64,000 nt of DNA from the NCBI RefSeq assembly GCF_007752135.1, contig NZ_CP036298.1, positions 1,984,001 through 2,048,000 on the forward strand, read 5' to 3'. Both the position numbers and the translations under genes were made by a program. The stretch's first letter is position 1. The number at the start of each line of letters is the position of its first letter. Positions 46,248 through 56,308 of this stretch are shown here, in pieces. The notes below the pieces were generated by a model, which saw only the letters and a program-made list of their open reading frames with translations, searched no databases and had not been told where the DNA came from. The DNA comes from Aureliella helgolandensis. Lineage in GTDB: Bacteria > Planctomycetota > Planctomycetia > Pirellulales > Pirellulaceae.

Positions 46248-47750
46248 CTAGCGTTGGAGCAACTCAAGGTCCGACAGCATTTTCGGATGGCGCAAATGGG
46301 AATCTTGATGTGCAGGGCCATAGGCGGCCATGGCCTGCGCCAGCCGCATGCGAACGTCGCGATGCTGCGGGGAGTCGAGGAAGTTCGTCAGTTCATCGGG
46401 GTCTTGCTCTAAATCAAACAACCAGGGGTCATCTTGAGGGGACAGCACCAGCTTATAGCGGTCGGTAACCACTGCAACCCAGCCGGGAGCGACTCCAGCG
46501 CGACGGAGGATGACGTAATCGGACGGCTGGGGCGTGTTGTTGGTGGTGGAGGCGGTAAAGAGAGGGGAGAGGTCGCGGCCTTCCACGCCATCTAACTCAG
46601 CCTCTGCTGCATGCGTCCCCAGCAAACGCAAAATGGTTGGAGTGAAATCGATCCCCGCCATGGCAGCATCCAAAACCGTCCCCGGCTGAATCTTCCCTGG
46701 GGCCGCAATGAGGAACGGAACGCGCGCCGATGCTTCGTAGGGATTCCCCTTGTTGTCGCGGTGGTGTTCACCGCAGAGATCACCATGGTCACTGGTGAAG
46801 ACCACCACCGTGTTTTCTAGCATTCCCTCTGTTTCTAAGGCAGCAAGCAGGCGGCCGACGTTGTCATCAATGCATTTCACCATCCCGAAATAGAGAGCCA
46901 TTTGATCAGCATTGAATTGCTTGGATGGTGGGCCTACATAGGCGGGTGTTTGGTCTTTGGATTGATCGAAGGTCGCTGGAGGCGAAAATGCTGACGCCTG
47001 GAACATCTGGTCGTAGGGGGCGCGAACCCGATTGGGACCATGGGGATCCGGAATGCTCAACATATAGCAAAATGGTTGATCACGACTCGCCCGAATAAAT
47101 TCTAGCGCGCGGTCGGTCAACCAGTCGGTGGTGAAGGTTGTCGCATCAGCCCCTCGAACTCCATAGTCCGGCTGCCCCGCCGCGTTCTGAGAAGCGACTC
47201 GCGGTCCATCCTCGGTCAACTCGAGCGTTTTCCAGTGCCCGCGATTGAACATGTAACGGTTATCGGTAAATCCAAACTGCCGGTCGGGCTCCCATTGAGG
47301 CTTGCCAGGGCCGTCTAAGTGCCATTTCCCTGCAAACCCAGTTCGATAACCGACCTGACGCAAGCGTTCAGCCACGGTGATGATGTCATCGTTCAGCGGT
47401 AAATCGTTGGAGGGGGAACCGGTGTTTTGCGGATAACGCCCGGTGAGCAAGGCGGCTCGGGAGGGGGTGCAAACCGGCGAAGTTGCATAGTAACTTGTGC
47501 ACAGCGCGCCCCGTTTGGCCAGAGAGTCGATATGCGGGGTCTCCACAATGGCCTCTTTGCCCCACACAAAGGCCTGCTCGGGAGGCAATAGGTTGCGATA
47601 ACATCCTAAGGTGCGAAAGTTGTGCTCGTCGGTCTGAATAATCAACAGGTTGGGGTGCCGTTGCGCAGCTTGCCCAGCCATACTTCCATACATTCCCAGA
47701 AACAGCGAGATCATCATGACTTTCAGCACAAGAGCACTTCTAGAACACAT
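46248..47750 (-). CDS. Secreted sulfatase (choline-sulfatase-like group)
   Basis: About 500 residues from ATG 47750. The signal peptide ALVLKVMMISLFLGMYGSMAGQA precedes HPNLLIIQTDEHNFRTLGCY. The formylglycine motif is CTPSRAALLTGRYPQNTG, followed by GFAGKWHLDG, VVFTSDHGDLCGEH and FDLEQDPDELTNF near the end, all typical of type I sulfatases. It is the third sulfatase of the window and differs from the other two in active-site flanks, so a different sulfate ester is probably used. The frame extends upstream to 47945, with another ATG at 47807; 47750 gives the cleanest signal peptide and has AGGA 11 bases upstream. Confidence 0.9.
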   Translation of the reverse strand: MCSRSALVLKVMMISLFLGMYGSMAGQAAQRHPNLLIIQTDEHNFRTLGCYRNLLPPEQAFVWGKEAIVETPHIDSLAKRGALCTSYYATSPVCTPSRAALLTGRYPQNTGSPSNDLPLNDDIITVAERLRQVGYRTGFAGKWHLDGPGKPQWEPDRQFGFTDNRYMFNRGHWKTLELTEDGPRVASQNAAGQPDYGVRGADATTFTTDWLTDRALEFIRASRDQPFCYMLSIPDPHGPNRVRAPYDQMFQASAFSPPATFDQSKDQTPAYVGPPSKQFNADQMALYFGMVKCIDDNVGRLLAALETEGMLENTVVVFTSDHGDLCGEHHRDNKGNPYEASARVPFLIAAPGKIQPGTVLDAAMAGIDFTPTILRLLGTHAAEAELDGVEGRDLSPLFTASTTNNTPQPSDYVILRRAGVAPGWVAVVTDRYKLVLSPQDDPWLFDLEQDPDELTNFLDSPQHRDVRMRLAQAMAAYGPAHQDSHLRHPKMLSDLELLQR

Positions 47751-48073
47751 CGCTGAAGGATTCCTAAGCTGAAGAGATCGAATTGCCGCTTGTCGTGGAG
47801 TTGCCATCGCCAAGCTGCGAGGCTGCAAGAAGGACGTAGTATAGCACTCCCCGATCCACGAATCGTATTGATTTCCGCAGCATGCGTGGCTAGTACTCTC
47901 AGAACAAGCTAAAATGAAGTTGGGGGAAACCACGTCACCTTCCACTTCAGCCTGCTACCGCTTTCAGGTGCCCACACGCCCGGGGGGCGATCGCCATTGG
48001 CTATGGATCCGTTCGCAAAAAGACGCAATAAGCACTACGGACAAAGCCATTCATCTAATCTTTGGAATCTTGA
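47751..48073. other. Divergent spacer between sulfatase and squalene-cyclase-repeat genes
   Basis: About 320 bases. It may include the first codons of the sulfatase if an upstream start is used. No other gene or clear promoter elements were recognised. Confidence 0.45.
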
Positions 48074-49840
48074 GTGACCAGGCAAGCACACTCTAGCGAC
48101 AGTAAACTTCCCCCAGGTGCCCCTGTCGGCAGTGAAGTGGAGCCTCCTGTATTGCCTCCTCTCCCTAGTCCACCGATGGGTGCCCCGCGGGGAGCGACGC
48201 CTGCTGTGCCGCCCGCAACACCTCCTCCCCCCCCGCTTTCAGGCCGGCCACAACGCGGCCCAGGGACGGTCCCATCGCATCCCAGTTTGCCGCCGCCGGC
48301 AGCGCCCCAGGCACTTGTTCCCCAACTGCGGACTCCGGCCAAGGCGCAGGCTCGAGGCGTGCTAGCCCCGAAAGTGCAGCTCCAGCGCTCCGGCCGTGCG
48401 GGAGTTGCGGGGAAGCATCTGGTTTCTGAAGTTCGCATTCAGCGGCAGCATGAAGCAGCGGAGAAAACGGCACAGCTTCGTCGCACTCCTTCCTGGCTAT
48501 TCAGTTTTGTATTTCATTTGGTCTTGCTCCTGATTCTTGCCGTCATTCCGATTGCCGATCTTACGCGCGGCCCGCTGACCCTGTTTTTTGGGCAACCCTC
48601 TTCCTCGGGTGATGGAGAATTCGAATTGCTGGGGATCGAATCCTCCCTGGAAACCGAGTTGGAGAACACGGAGTCACAAAATCTAGAATCGCTGTCTAAC
48701 ACCAGTCCGTTGCAGCAAGTCAATTTGCCCAAGATGCTCGACTTGCCTGCGGTCGAACCCCTACTGTCGCCGTCGACTTCCGTTAGTATTCCAATTGGGA
48801 TTCAAGACGGGTTGACCGGACGAACTGGAGCACTGAAGCAAGCTTTACTGGATCGTTTCGGAGGCAGCGCTGAAACCGAGCAGGCGGTTGAAATGGGCTT
48901 GGCTTGGTTGGTTCAGCAGCAAAATAGCAATGGTTCGTGGAGCTTGGTTGGACCGTATAGCAGAGGTGGTGCTAATGAGAATATCACCGCAGCGACCGCC
49001 ATGGCCGTCAATGCCTTCCTGGGAGCAGGGCATACGCCGATTGCAGGCAAGTACCAACAGGAGGTAAAGCTGGCCATTAACTTCCTAGTGCAACGCCAGG
49101 ATAAAGATGGGTTTTTTGCCGATCGCGAACCGTCGCGGCAGCAAATGTACGCGCAGGCCATCGCTTCGATCAGTATTATCGAAGCGTACGGAATGACGGG
49201 CGATTCCAAGCTTAAAATGGCAGCGCTCAAAGCGGTCAAGTACGCAGAGTGGTCCAAAAGCGACCTACACGGTTGGCGTTACGAGCCGCGCGAAGATGCC
49301 GATTTGTCCGTCACGGGCTGGTATGTCATGGCCCTGGAAACCGCCCGTATGGCAGGCTTGGGAGTCGATGAAAAACAGCTCGCCAAAACCTCAAAATTCC
49401 TCGACCAAGTCTCCTCCAAAGAACTATCGCAATACGCGTACACCGATTTTCAACCACCCAGTTTGAGCATGACGGCTGAAGGATTGCTGTGCCGTATTTT
49501 CCTTGGCTGGCCTCAATCCCATCCCGCTTTGATTGCCGGAATCCAGGATGTGTTGCTACCAGCGGCTCCAAGCCTGGATTCGCAGGAGCAGAGCGTCTAC
49601 TTCTGGTATTACGCAACGCAAGTCATGCACCATTTTGGCGGACCGGCCTGGGACAAATGGAATACGGCGATGAAGAAAGTCTTGCCGGCGTTGCAGGAAA
49701 AGGAAGGGGACGAGCGAGGGAGTTGGAGTTCGCAGCGCGATAGCTACGGTGCAGCCGGTGGCCGGCTCTACACCACTTGCTTAAACCTCTATTGTCTGGA
49801 GGTCTACTACCGGCACTTGGCCATCTACCACACCGACTAG
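48074..49840 (+). CDS. Proline-rich membrane protein with prenyltransferase/squalene-oxidase-type repeats
   Basis: The 588-residue protein has a Pro-rich cytoplasmic N terminus (about 1-90) and a single membrane span (SFVFHLVLLLILAVIPIADL, about 142-162). After an acidic linker, an alpha/alpha-barrel-like region from about 265 shows repeats of the squalene-cyclase/prenyltransferase-beta type (AVEMGLAWLVQQQNSNGSWS, AINFLVQRQDKDGFFAD, LSVTGWYVMALETARMAGL). The DxDD catalytic motif of true cyclases is not visible, so a binding or scaffold role is more likely than cyclisation. Similar proteins are abundant in planctomycetes. The start is GTG. Its 3' end overlaps the convergent monooxygenase gene by 60 bases. 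Confidence 0.82.
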   Translation: MTRQAHSSDSKLPPGAPVGSEVEPPVLPPLPSPPMGAPRGATPAVPPATPPPPPLSGRPQRGPGTVPSHPSLPPPAAPQALVPQLRTPAKAQARGVLAPKVQLQRSGRAGVAGKHLVSEVRIQRQHEAAEKTAQLRRTPSWLFSFVFHLVLLLILAVIPIADLTRGPLTLFFGQPSSSGDGEFELLGIESSLETELENTESQNLESLSNTSPLQQVNLPKMLDLPAVEPLLSPSTSVSIPIGIQDGLTGRTGALKQALLDRFGGSAETEQAVEMGLAWLVQQQNSNGSWSLVGPYSRGGANENITAATAMAVNAFLGAGHTPIAGKYQQEVKLAINFLVQRQDKDGFFADREPSRQQMYAQAIASISIIEAYGMTGDSKLKMAALKAVKYAEWSKSDLHGWRYEPREDADLSVTGWYVMALETARMAGLGVDEKQLAKTSKFLDQVSSKELSQYAYTDFQPPSLSMTAEGLLCRIFLGWPQSHPALIAGIQDVLLPAAPSLDSQEQSVYFWYYATQVMHHFGGPAWDKWNTAMKKVLPALQEKEGDERGSWSSQRDSYGAAGGRLYTTCLNLYCLEVYYRHLAIYHTD

Positions 49841-51409
49841 CCCTGGTGGTCTAGCAACTGGTGCTCTAGCAACGTGTGGCTGCTTAGATACCACATCTGG
49901 AGCTCTGGAAAAGACGCGGAATTCTGACAAATCCGGAGTCTTCATCTCGTGCTGATACCGTTCGAATGTCCAGGGCCACATCGGTGGTAAACCCTTCGAA
50001 TTTAGATACCAGCTCTTGCACCCTGAAACCCATACGGTTTTCTTGGCTGCCTGATGCATCTTGTCAAGCAATTGCATCGTCACCGTCGGCTTGGGCGTCA
50101 CGCAATCGAATTCCCCAGCTCTCATCTTCTCAATCAATTGCATCAGGTAGTTCGTTTGTACTTCCGCGACCGAGATGGCCGAGTAGTTTCCGATCGGACT
50201 GTAGGGGCCGAACACCGTGAAGAAATTAGGGAAGCCTGGGATAGCCACCGAGCGATGGGCGTAGGCGTCCTCCTTCCAAGCTTCGTCTAGCTTGAGGCCA
50301 TTTTCTCCAGTGACGCGAATGGGACGCATGTAGTTATGGGCTTGAAAACCGGTGGCGTACACCAGCACATCTACCGGATGATGCTTGCCATCGGTTGTTA
50401 CGACGCCATCGGAAACAATCCGGTCGATCCCCTCGGTAACCAGCGAAACGTTAGGGCGCTGCAGCGCCTGATAGAATCCTTTCCCGAAAATCAAACGCTT
50501 GCAACCGGCTTTGAAATCGGGGCGAAGTCGCTTCCTCAATTCCGGATCTTTGACTTTCTTGTTCAAATGGTATTCGCACTGCCACTGAATCATCTTCAGC
50601 AACATTTGATTGCCAATCACGGCGCGATTGAACGTCCACTGAAAGAGCTTGCTGTAGCTGTACCGTAGCCAGTTGGCGTAGGCGGGCCACTTTCTCAGCC
50701 GGCTTTTCTGCGGGTTGCCATACCTTTTGTTGGGCATGGGGAAGATCCACTGCGGAGTCCGCTGAAAGAGACTCAGCTGCTTCGTCGAATCGGCAATGGC
50801 CGGCACAATTTGTACTGCGGTCGAACCGGTCCCGATAATGGCCACACGCTTGTCCTGGAGCGGCACGGAGTGATCCCAGCGAGCCGTGTGAAAACGGACG
50901 CCCTGGAAGTCGTCCATCCCCGGAATGTCGGGCATTTTGGGATGGTGCAATATACCGCAAGCGGACACGACCACATCGGCCGAATGAATTGCCCCGTCTT
51001 GGGTTCGTACGTTCCAGCGATCAGCTTCGAAAGTCGCCGAATCAACGACCGTTGAGAATCGAATGTAGGGAGCGAGTTGGTACTTAGCACAAACTCTCTC
51101 CAGATAGTCTTGGATTTCCCCTCCCGAAGCGAAACGCTGGCTGTATTCCGGGTTGGGTTCGAAAGAATAGGTATACATGTGCGCCGGCACATCGCACTTG
51201 AGGCCCGGATAAGTGTTCTCGCGCCACGTGCCACCAATCTTCTCTGCTTTTTCCAGAATGGTAAAGCTGCGTATACCCGCTTTGAGCAAGCGAATTCCCA
51301 TCAACAGGCCTGACATGCCGCCACCAATGATGAGAATGCGCGGTGATCGCTCGGCTTGCCCGCCCGAGGACAAAGGTGCGGAACTGACATCGGAAAGGGA
51401 GGTTTGCAT
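49781..51409 (-). CDS. Flavin monooxygenase, Baeyer-Villiger type
   Basis: The 542-residue protein has the FAD motif ILIIGGGMSGLLMGIRLL, KIGGTWRENTYPGLKCDVPAHMYTYSF, the BVMO fingerprint FQGVRFHTARW (FxGxxxHxxxW, about 170-180) and the NADPH-binding motif VAIIGTGSTAVQIVP. Late LVYATGFQAHNYM and GNYSAISVAEVQTNYLM are also typical. Expected reaction: NADPH- and O2-dependent oxygenation of a ketone to an ester or lactone; the substrate is unknown. It is alone on the minus strand, and its end overlaps the end of the squalene-cyclase-repeat gene tail to tail. Confidence 0.9.
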   Translation of the reverse strand: MQTSLSDVSSAPLSSGGQAERSPRILIIGGGMSGLLMGIRLLKAGIRSFTILEKAEKIGGTWRENTYPGLKCDVPAHMYTYSFEPNPEYSQRFASGGEIQDYLERVCAKYQLAPYIRFSTVVDSATFEADRWNVRTQDGAIHSADVVVSACGILHHPKMPDIPGMDDFQGVRFHTARWDHSVPLQDKRVAIIGTGSTAVQIVPAIADSTKQLSLFQRTPQWIFPMPNKRYGNPQKSRLRKWPAYANWLRYSYSKLFQWTFNRAVIGNQMLLKMIQWQCEYHLNKKVKDPELRKRLRPDFKAGCKRLIFGKGFYQALQRPNVSLVTEGIDRIVSDGVVTTDGKHHPVDVLVYATGFQAHNYMRPIRVTGENGLKLDEAWKEDAYAHRSVAIPGFPNFFTVFGPYSPIGNYSAISVAEVQTNYLMQLIEKMRAGEFDCVTPKPTVTMQLLDKMHQAAKKTVWVSGCKSWYLNSKGLPPMWPWTFERYQHEMKTPDLSEFRVFSRAPDVVSKQPHVARAPVARPPGLVGVVDGQVPVVDLQTIEV

Positions 51410-52101
51410 ACCTAATTCGACCCAATTGCATAGTTGTTGGGGACAGGTCCAAGGCCTCTCGCTCTGTCTAATTAGCCACTTTTTCAGCGGCGACGGAGGA
51501 GCTAGCTACCCGACCTGTGAACGAGCAGCAGTCGCTTTTGCCTGGCGCGCGTGGTGAGGACGGCTTGTCGGCAGTCCTCCATGCTCAGGTGCTTAACTCG
51601 CTGGATAGCAAAACCTCTCCCTGGACGTCAAGATTAAGCCTGCTACACGCCGCAACGCATGGGGCGTCAGTTCGCGACAACCCGCTATTTCGACGGCTTT
51701 ATCTACGCCTGACGTGCCTTACTTTTTCGCAATTCTCCCGGCAGCTGAGTGCGTTGTGACCGTCTCAGATCGGCGCACCTGAGCCGTCTCCTGGAAATCG
51801 CTACGTTTCCTCAATTGTTCCTCCCAGTAGCCGGCCATACCACCTCGTTCAATGCAGTCATTAATTGAACTATGCGAGCGCTGATTTTTGCCAGCATTGA
51901 CCGCCCCCCCCACCGCTGGCTGAAGACTCGCTAATTCGGTACCGGCTCAGGTGAAGCATTTGTAACGGATTTCCGGTTGCCGACAGTAATCTGAGCGTTA
52001 GCATGCGGTTAAGGTGCGAAAGCGCTGCGTTCTAGCCTCCATGAATTCCTGTTCTGTTTTCTTATCGCATATTTTCTTCAGTTAGGGAAAAGGTGTCACG
52101 T
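51410..52101. other. Intergenic region upstream of the DUF1559 gene
   Basis: About 690 bases between divergent genes. Short frames on both strands (such as 51517-51759) look like chance. The ribosome site AGGTG for the DUF1559 gene is at 52091-52095. No other element is recognised. Confidence 0.45.
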
Positions 52102-53220
52102 ATGTCCAATTCGTATTCTCAAAGACGAGAAGCATTCACGCTCGTCGAATTGTTAGTTGTGATTGCCATCATTGGCATCCTGGTTGGTCTATTGTTACCC
52201 GCAGTGCAAGCGGCCCGAGAAGCGGCACGGCGCATGCAGTGTTCCAATAATCTCAAGCAGTATGGCCTGGCAATTCACAACTATTCCGATGTTTATAACG
52301 CCATTGCCCCACGCCGTGGTGGAACGACTGGCGATATCAACGCTGACCCGAATCGGCAGTTCGCCAACTACTATCGCAAGAGCCCGTTCGTGCCGCTCAT
52401 GCCGTTCATTGAGCAGAGCGCTCGATTCAATCAAATTGCGGCTGGTGGTTTTTCTGACGATGGAAGCCGTGTCATCGGTCCCGATGGCCCTGCCGGCTGG
52501 TATGCCGGCACAATTGGCACCACCGCCTACAAGCCGTGGTACCAACGAGATCCGAATGCCATCTGCCCTTCGGACACCCCTCCGGCGCAAAGCGCCTCCG
52601 GTAACAACAGCTATGCGTTTAGCCTGGGGGATACGATGATTAATCACAACAGTAACACCGTCAATATGCGTGGACCGTTTGGCGCCCCGTTGGCTGTCAA
52701 GAAGTTTGGAAGCATTTCAGACGGCTTGAGCAACACGGTGGCCATGAGCGAAAGAATCTACAGCGGGAATTTTGGTCTGCGGTCCACCGGTACCGATGAC
52801 ATCCGCAAGGGAACCGCAGTACTGGCCGACGTAAATACCAATCCAGGTGCCTGTCTATCGACTGCATTGGGACGGTACTACTCGCCATCGATCCAGGTCA
52901 AAGGTCGCTTCGGAGCACTTTGGACGGACGGTCAAGCGGAGCGGGTTGGTTTCACTACGATCCTGGGCCCTAACAAACCTTCCTGCGTGAACGACGCCAA
53001 TGCAAACGCCGATTCCAATGGTGGAATCCTCAGTGCTAGCAGCAACCACACCGGTGGTGTGAACGCTAGCTTCATGGACGGTTCGATTCACTTTATCTCG
53101 GACAGCATTGACACGGGGAACACAGCGATGCCGCCGGTCACCTCGGGACCAAGTCCCTACGGTGCATGGGGTGCGCTGGGAACTATCGACGGTGGTGAGG
53201 TTTCCACTTCGATTGACTAA
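52102..53220 (+). CDS. DUF1559 protein with prepilin-type N-terminal cleavage/methylation site
   Basis: The 372-residue protein begins with a type IV prepilin leader: a short basic stretch, then [43 protein letters not shown] and a C-terminal H-x9-DG motif ([14 protein letters not shown]) follow. This combination defines the planctomycete DUF1559 family, present in dozens of copies per genome and presumed to form cell-surface pseudopili or fibres. AGGTG six bases upstream selects ATG 52102 over GTG 52093. A strong hairpin terminator follows at 53239-53276, and a small lipoprotein gene follows, a usual pairing. Confidence 0.95.
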   Translation: MSNSYSQRREAFTLVELLVVIAIIGILVGLLLPAVQAAREAARRMQCSNNLKQYGLAIHNYSDVYNAIAPRRGGTTGDINADPNRQFANYYRKSPFVPLMPFIEQSARFNQIAAGGFSDDGSRVIGPDGPAGWYAGTIGTTAYKPWYQRDPNAICPSDTPPAQSASGNNSYAFSLGDTMINHNSNTVNMRGPFGAPLAVKKFGSISDGLSNTVAMSERIYSGNFGLRSTGTDDIRKGTAVLADVNTNPGACLSTALGRYYSPSIQVKGRFGALWTDGQAERVGFTTILGPNKPSCVNDANANADSNGGILSASSNHTGGVNASFMDGSIHFISDSIDTGNTAMPPVTSGPSPYGAWGALGTIDGGEVSTSID

Positions 53221-53238
53221 AAATTAGAATGGATCCTC

Positions 53239-53276
53239 AGGCAGCCTGCTCTAACTGAGCAGGCTGCCTATCTTTA
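53239..53276 (+). terminator. Hairpin terminator after the DUF1559 gene
   Basis: A perfect 13-bp stem (AGGCAGCCTGCTC, 53239-53251, with its complement at 53257-53269) closes a 5-base loop and is followed by ATCTTTA. It lies 18 bases after the stop codon. The T tract is short, so it may attenuate rather than fully stop transcription into the lipoprotein gene. Confidence 0.75.
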
Positions 53277-53334
53277 CGTACAAGCCCGACTGCAACACAG
53301 AACGTTATAAAACTTTAGGAAGCGGACGAATCGC

Positions 53335-53799
53335 ATGAGATGCATGATTGCCGGAGTATTGATAGCGAGTTGCCTAGGCGGATTGGTGGGCTGTGCTCCA
53401 TCGGATGATCGTCCAGCGCGAGCGCCGGTGAATGTGAAAGTCACCTACGATGGAAAGCCAGTCGAAGGAGCCGTGGTCACCTTCATGATTGCTGGCACCC
53501 CACCACCTGCCTTCGGTCGCACCGATACGCAGGGTTCTACTCAGTTGACCACATTTGAGAGTGGCGACGGAGCGATGCTGGGAACTCATACCATCACGAT
53601 CACCAAGCAAGAGTTCGACGGAGTGGTCAAGGACGAAGGTTCGGTCGATGGCGACGACTACAAGCCATCGATTGGTTTCACTCCGCCACCTAAAGTCAAG
53701 CACACGCTGCCCAAGAAGTATGCGTTGCCTGGAACGTCCGGCCTGACCGCCGAAGTTGTCAGTGGCGACAACGAGTTCACCTTCGATCTCGTCAAGTAG
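53335..53799 (+). CDS. Small secreted lipoprotein with carboxypeptidase-regulatory-like fold
   Basis: The 154-residue protein has a lipoprotein signal with lipobox LVGC (CLGGLVGCAPS). A beta-sandwich domain follows (VNVKVTYDGKPVEGAVVTFMI, GRTDTQGSTQLTTF, GTHTITITKQEF) of the transthyretin/carboxypeptidase-regulatory type. Proteins of this kind regularly follow DUF1559 genes in planctomycetes, and the pair is presumably co-expressed and surface-located. Its biochemical role is unknown. Confidence 0.85.
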   Translation: MRCMIAGVLIASCLGGLVGCAPSDDRPARAPVNVKVTYDGKPVEGAVVTFMIAGTPPPAFGRTDTQGSTQLTTFESGDGAMLGTHTITITKQEFDGVVKDEGSVDGDDYKPSIGFTPPPKVKHTLPKKYALPGTSGLTAEVVSGDNEFTFDLVK

Positions 53800-53859
53800 T
53801 AAGAGTTCGGTACAATGGTGGTTCGTCTACGTTGAATCACCTCTCGCCACCGATCGTTC

Positions 53860-55710
53860 ATGAAATATCGCAGTACCCGGCAGCTAGTCGATGATTTGCA
53901 ACGCCATCGGCGGCTGCTCATTGTGGAAGAGGAAGTTGACCCGCACTTAGAGTTGGCTGAGATTCACCGTCGAGTCTACCGCTCCGGTGGACCCGCCATC
54001 CTATTCAACAACGTGCGGAATTGCCGCTTCCCGGTCGCTTCCAACCTTTTCGGTACACTAGACCAGGCGAGATTTCTCTTTCGCCATACCCTTCAATCCG
54101 TGCGGCAAGCGGTGCGTTGGAAAGTAGATCCCAGCGAAGCACTCAAAAACCCTTGGGAACTTTGGCGTGCGCCGCTCGTAGGCTGGAATATGCGGCCAAG
54201 AAGCGTCCGAAACGCCGCGGTCATGCAGAATGCCTGCAAGCTCTCCGAACTACCGCACGTAACGTGCTGGCCCGAGGACGGAGGTGCCTTTGTCACGCTC
54301 CCGCAGGTGATGAGCCAATCCGTTTCTCACCCGTCGTTTTCAGGTCTCAATCTGGGAATGTATCGTGTCCAGCTCAATGGCAATGATTACGTGCCAGAGC
54401 AAGAATGCGGCTTGCACTATCAGATTCATCGAGGCATTGGTGTGCATCACAGTCAGGCCATCGAACGCGGGCAACCGTTGCCGGTCAATATTACCGTCGG
54501 GGGCAGCCCTGCCATGACGCTGAGCGCCGTGATGCCTCTTCCGGAAGGCATGAGTGAACTGATGTTTGCCGGCGCTCTAGCCGGCTACCGTATTCCACTC
54601 TGCAGACACTCTGTCGGAACGGGATCAGGCATGGCACCTCTCTATGCAGATGCAGATTTCGCAATCACGGGGCAGATCATGCCGTCCGGTTTGAAGCCGG
54701 AGGGGCCGTTCGGAGATCACTTGGGCTATTATGCCAAAGTTCATGATTTCCCCGTGCTTCAGATCCAGCACGTCTACCATCGCACCGGAGCGGTCTGGCC
54801 GATGACCGTCGTAGGACGCCCACCCCAAGAAGACACCACCTTTGGGCAGTTGATCCATGAGCTGACGGGCCCCGTGATCCCCAGCGTCCTGCCGGGAGTC
54901 AAGCAAGTCAACGCAGTCGACGCCGCTGGGGTCCATCCGCTTCTGTTAGCCGTAGGGAGTGAGCGCTACACGCCGTACCTGAAACAATCGCGGCCTCAGG
55001 AGCTGCTGACACAGGCCTCCGCCATTTTGGGACAAGGGCAGTTGTCGCTTGCCAAATACCTGTGGATTATCGATGGCAACGACCCGGCCACGCCGTCCGC
55101 AGAGGATATTCAAGCCTTCTTGGAGCATGCCCTGCGACGCGTTGATTGGCGCCGCGATTTGCATTTCCATACCTGCACAACCATCGACACACTCGACTAC
55201 ACCGGAGATGGGCTGAACCAAGGTTCGAAACTGGTGATCGCTAGCTCTGGACCTCCGCTTCGTGAGCTGCCCACTCAGATTGCCAGCGATTGCAATCTTC
55301 CAAGTTCATGGCGCGCCGCGCAAGTCGCTCTTCCTGGAGTGCTGGTGGTTGAGGCCTCTTCCTACCGTTCGCGGCACAGCCAAAGTGCGTTGCAGGCCGA
55401 ATGTGACCAAGTTTCGATCACCGATCCGCTCAACGCGTTTCCCTTGATCGTGGTGGTCGATGATAGCCGCTTTGCGGCCCGCAATCTCAATAATTTTTTG
55501 TGGACCACATTCACGAGAAGCAATCCAGCTGTAGACGTGTACGGTGTCGGCGCTAGCCAAGTGGACAAGCACTTTGGCTGCGAGGGCAGCTTAATCATCG
55601 ACGCGCGTTCCAAGCCGCACCATGCATCGGGCTTGATCGAAGATCCTGAGACTCTTTCCAAAGTTGACGCGCGCGCTGCCCGGGGTGGCGAGCTGGCCAA
55701 GTATCTGTAG
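53860..55710 (+). CDS. UbiD-family decarboxylase
   Basis: The 616-residue protein matches the UbiD/Fdc1 family, which uses prenylated FMN. Visible motifs are ECGLHYQIHRGIGVHH (cofactor region), VGTGSGMAPLYADADFAI and EGPFGDHLGYYAKVHDFP, the last carrying the catalytic acidic residues (Asp where some members have Glu). Expected activity: reversible decarboxylation of an unsaturated or aromatic acid, for example in quinone biosynthesis. It is longer than E. coli UbiD (about 497), as are many family paralogues with a C-terminal extension. No ubiX partner is seen nearby. It stands 60 bases after the lipoprotein gene, but the two are probably functionally unrelated. Confidence 0.9.
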   Translation: MKYRSTRQLVDDLQRHRRLLIVEEEVDPHLELAEIHRRVYRSGGPAILFNNVRNCRFPVASNLFGTLDQARFLFRHTLQSVRQAVRWKVDPSEALKNPWELWRAPLVGWNMRPRSVRNAAVMQNACKLSELPHVTCWPEDGGAFVTLPQVMSQSVSHPSFSGLNLGMYRVQLNGNDYVPEQECGLHYQIHRGIGVHHSQAIERGQPLPVNITVGGSPAMTLSAVMPLPEGMSELMFAGALAGYRIPLCRHSVGTGSGMAPLYADADFAITGQIMPSGLKPEGPFGDHLGYYAKVHDFPVLQIQHVYHRTGAVWPMTVVGRPPQEDTTFGQLIHELTGPVIPSVLPGVKQVNAVDAAGVHPLLLAVGSERYTPYLKQSRPQELLTQASAILGQGQLSLAKYLWIIDGNDPATPSAEDIQAFLEHALRRVDWRRDLHFHTCTTIDTLDYTGDGLNQGSKLVIASSGPPLRELPTQIASDCNLPSSWRAAQVALPGVLVVEASSYRSRHSQSALQAECDQVSITDPLNAFPLIVVVDDSRFAARNLNNFLWTTFTRSNPAVDVYGVGASQVDKHFGCEGSLIIDARSKPHHASGLIEDPETLSKVDARAARGGELAKYL

Positions 55711-55844
55711 GTGGCGCGGGCAGCTCAGCCAATCGCTCAAGACCATCGGCCGCCCGGCGATGAAGCTACGTCACGTCGCAGCCCAGGCCGTAGGACGTTT
55801 CCCGATATCTCAACAACAACTCTTGTTGGCTACAAAAATATTGC

Positions 55845-55886
55845 TTGACTCGCACTCGGCCGCGGTGTACCATCGCATTAGTACAC
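55845..55886 (+). promoter_or_regulatory. Promoter and inverted-repeat operator of the GntR/ABC operon
   Basis: TTGACT (55845-55850) and TACCAT (55868-55873) are spaced by 17 bases, a good housekeeping-type promoter. An inverted repeat, GTGTAC (55865-55870) and GTACAC (55881-55886) with a 10-base spacer, overlaps the -10 and the likely transcription start. YtrA-type GntR regulators are known to bind similar GTGTA...TACAC sites, so this fits autorepression by the gene that follows. Assignment by inspection only. Confidence 0.65.
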
Positions 55887-55909
55887 ACGAACGCAGGAGG
55901 GCTACGGCC

Positions 55910-56308
55910 GTGCAGCTTCAAATCGATCCGAACGATGGAATCCCCATCTACGAACAACTCATTCGGCAAGTCAAGTATGCCGTGGCGGAAGGGGTGCTTG
56001 TCCCGGGACAAGTCATTCCCAGTGTCCGCGAGATGGCCAAGTTGATTGCGGTGAACCCCAACACCGTGCAGCGAGCGTATCTCCAGCTTCAAGATGAAAC
56101 CGTCCTGGAGGCACTTCGCGGCCGAGGAATGGCGGTCTGCCAGAACGCCAGATTGCGATGTGTCTCCGACCGTCAGCAGATGGTGGCCGAACGGATGGAT
56201 GCCGTGGTGGACGAAGGGGTGCGGAGTGGACTGGCCGCCGATCCCTTGCGAGAGATGTTCGAAAACTCACTGAGAAACGCAACCCAAAAATCTGAGGGGC
56301 AATCATGA
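55910..56308 (+). CDS. GntR-family transcriptional regulator, YtrA subfamily
   Basis: The 132-residue protein has the winged-helix GntR domain (IPIYEQLIRQVKYAVAEGVLVPGQVIPSVREMAKLIAVNPNTVQRAYLQLQ) and only a short C-terminal helix of about 50 residues, the mark of the YtrA subfamily, which regulates ABC transporter operons. The start is GTG 55910, with GCAGGAGG at 55893-55900; the longer frame from 55664 would overlap the UbiD gene and is not used. Its stop overlaps the ATG of the ABC ATPase (ATGA), so the two are coupled. An inverted repeat over the -10 region suggests autorepression. Confidence 0.93.
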   Translation: MQLQIDPNDGIPIYEQLIRQVKYAVAEGVLVPGQVIPSVREMAKLIAVNPNTVQRAYLQLQDETVLEALRGRGMAVCQNARLRCVSDRQQMVAERMDAVVDEGVRSGLAADPLREMFENSLRNATQKSEGQS

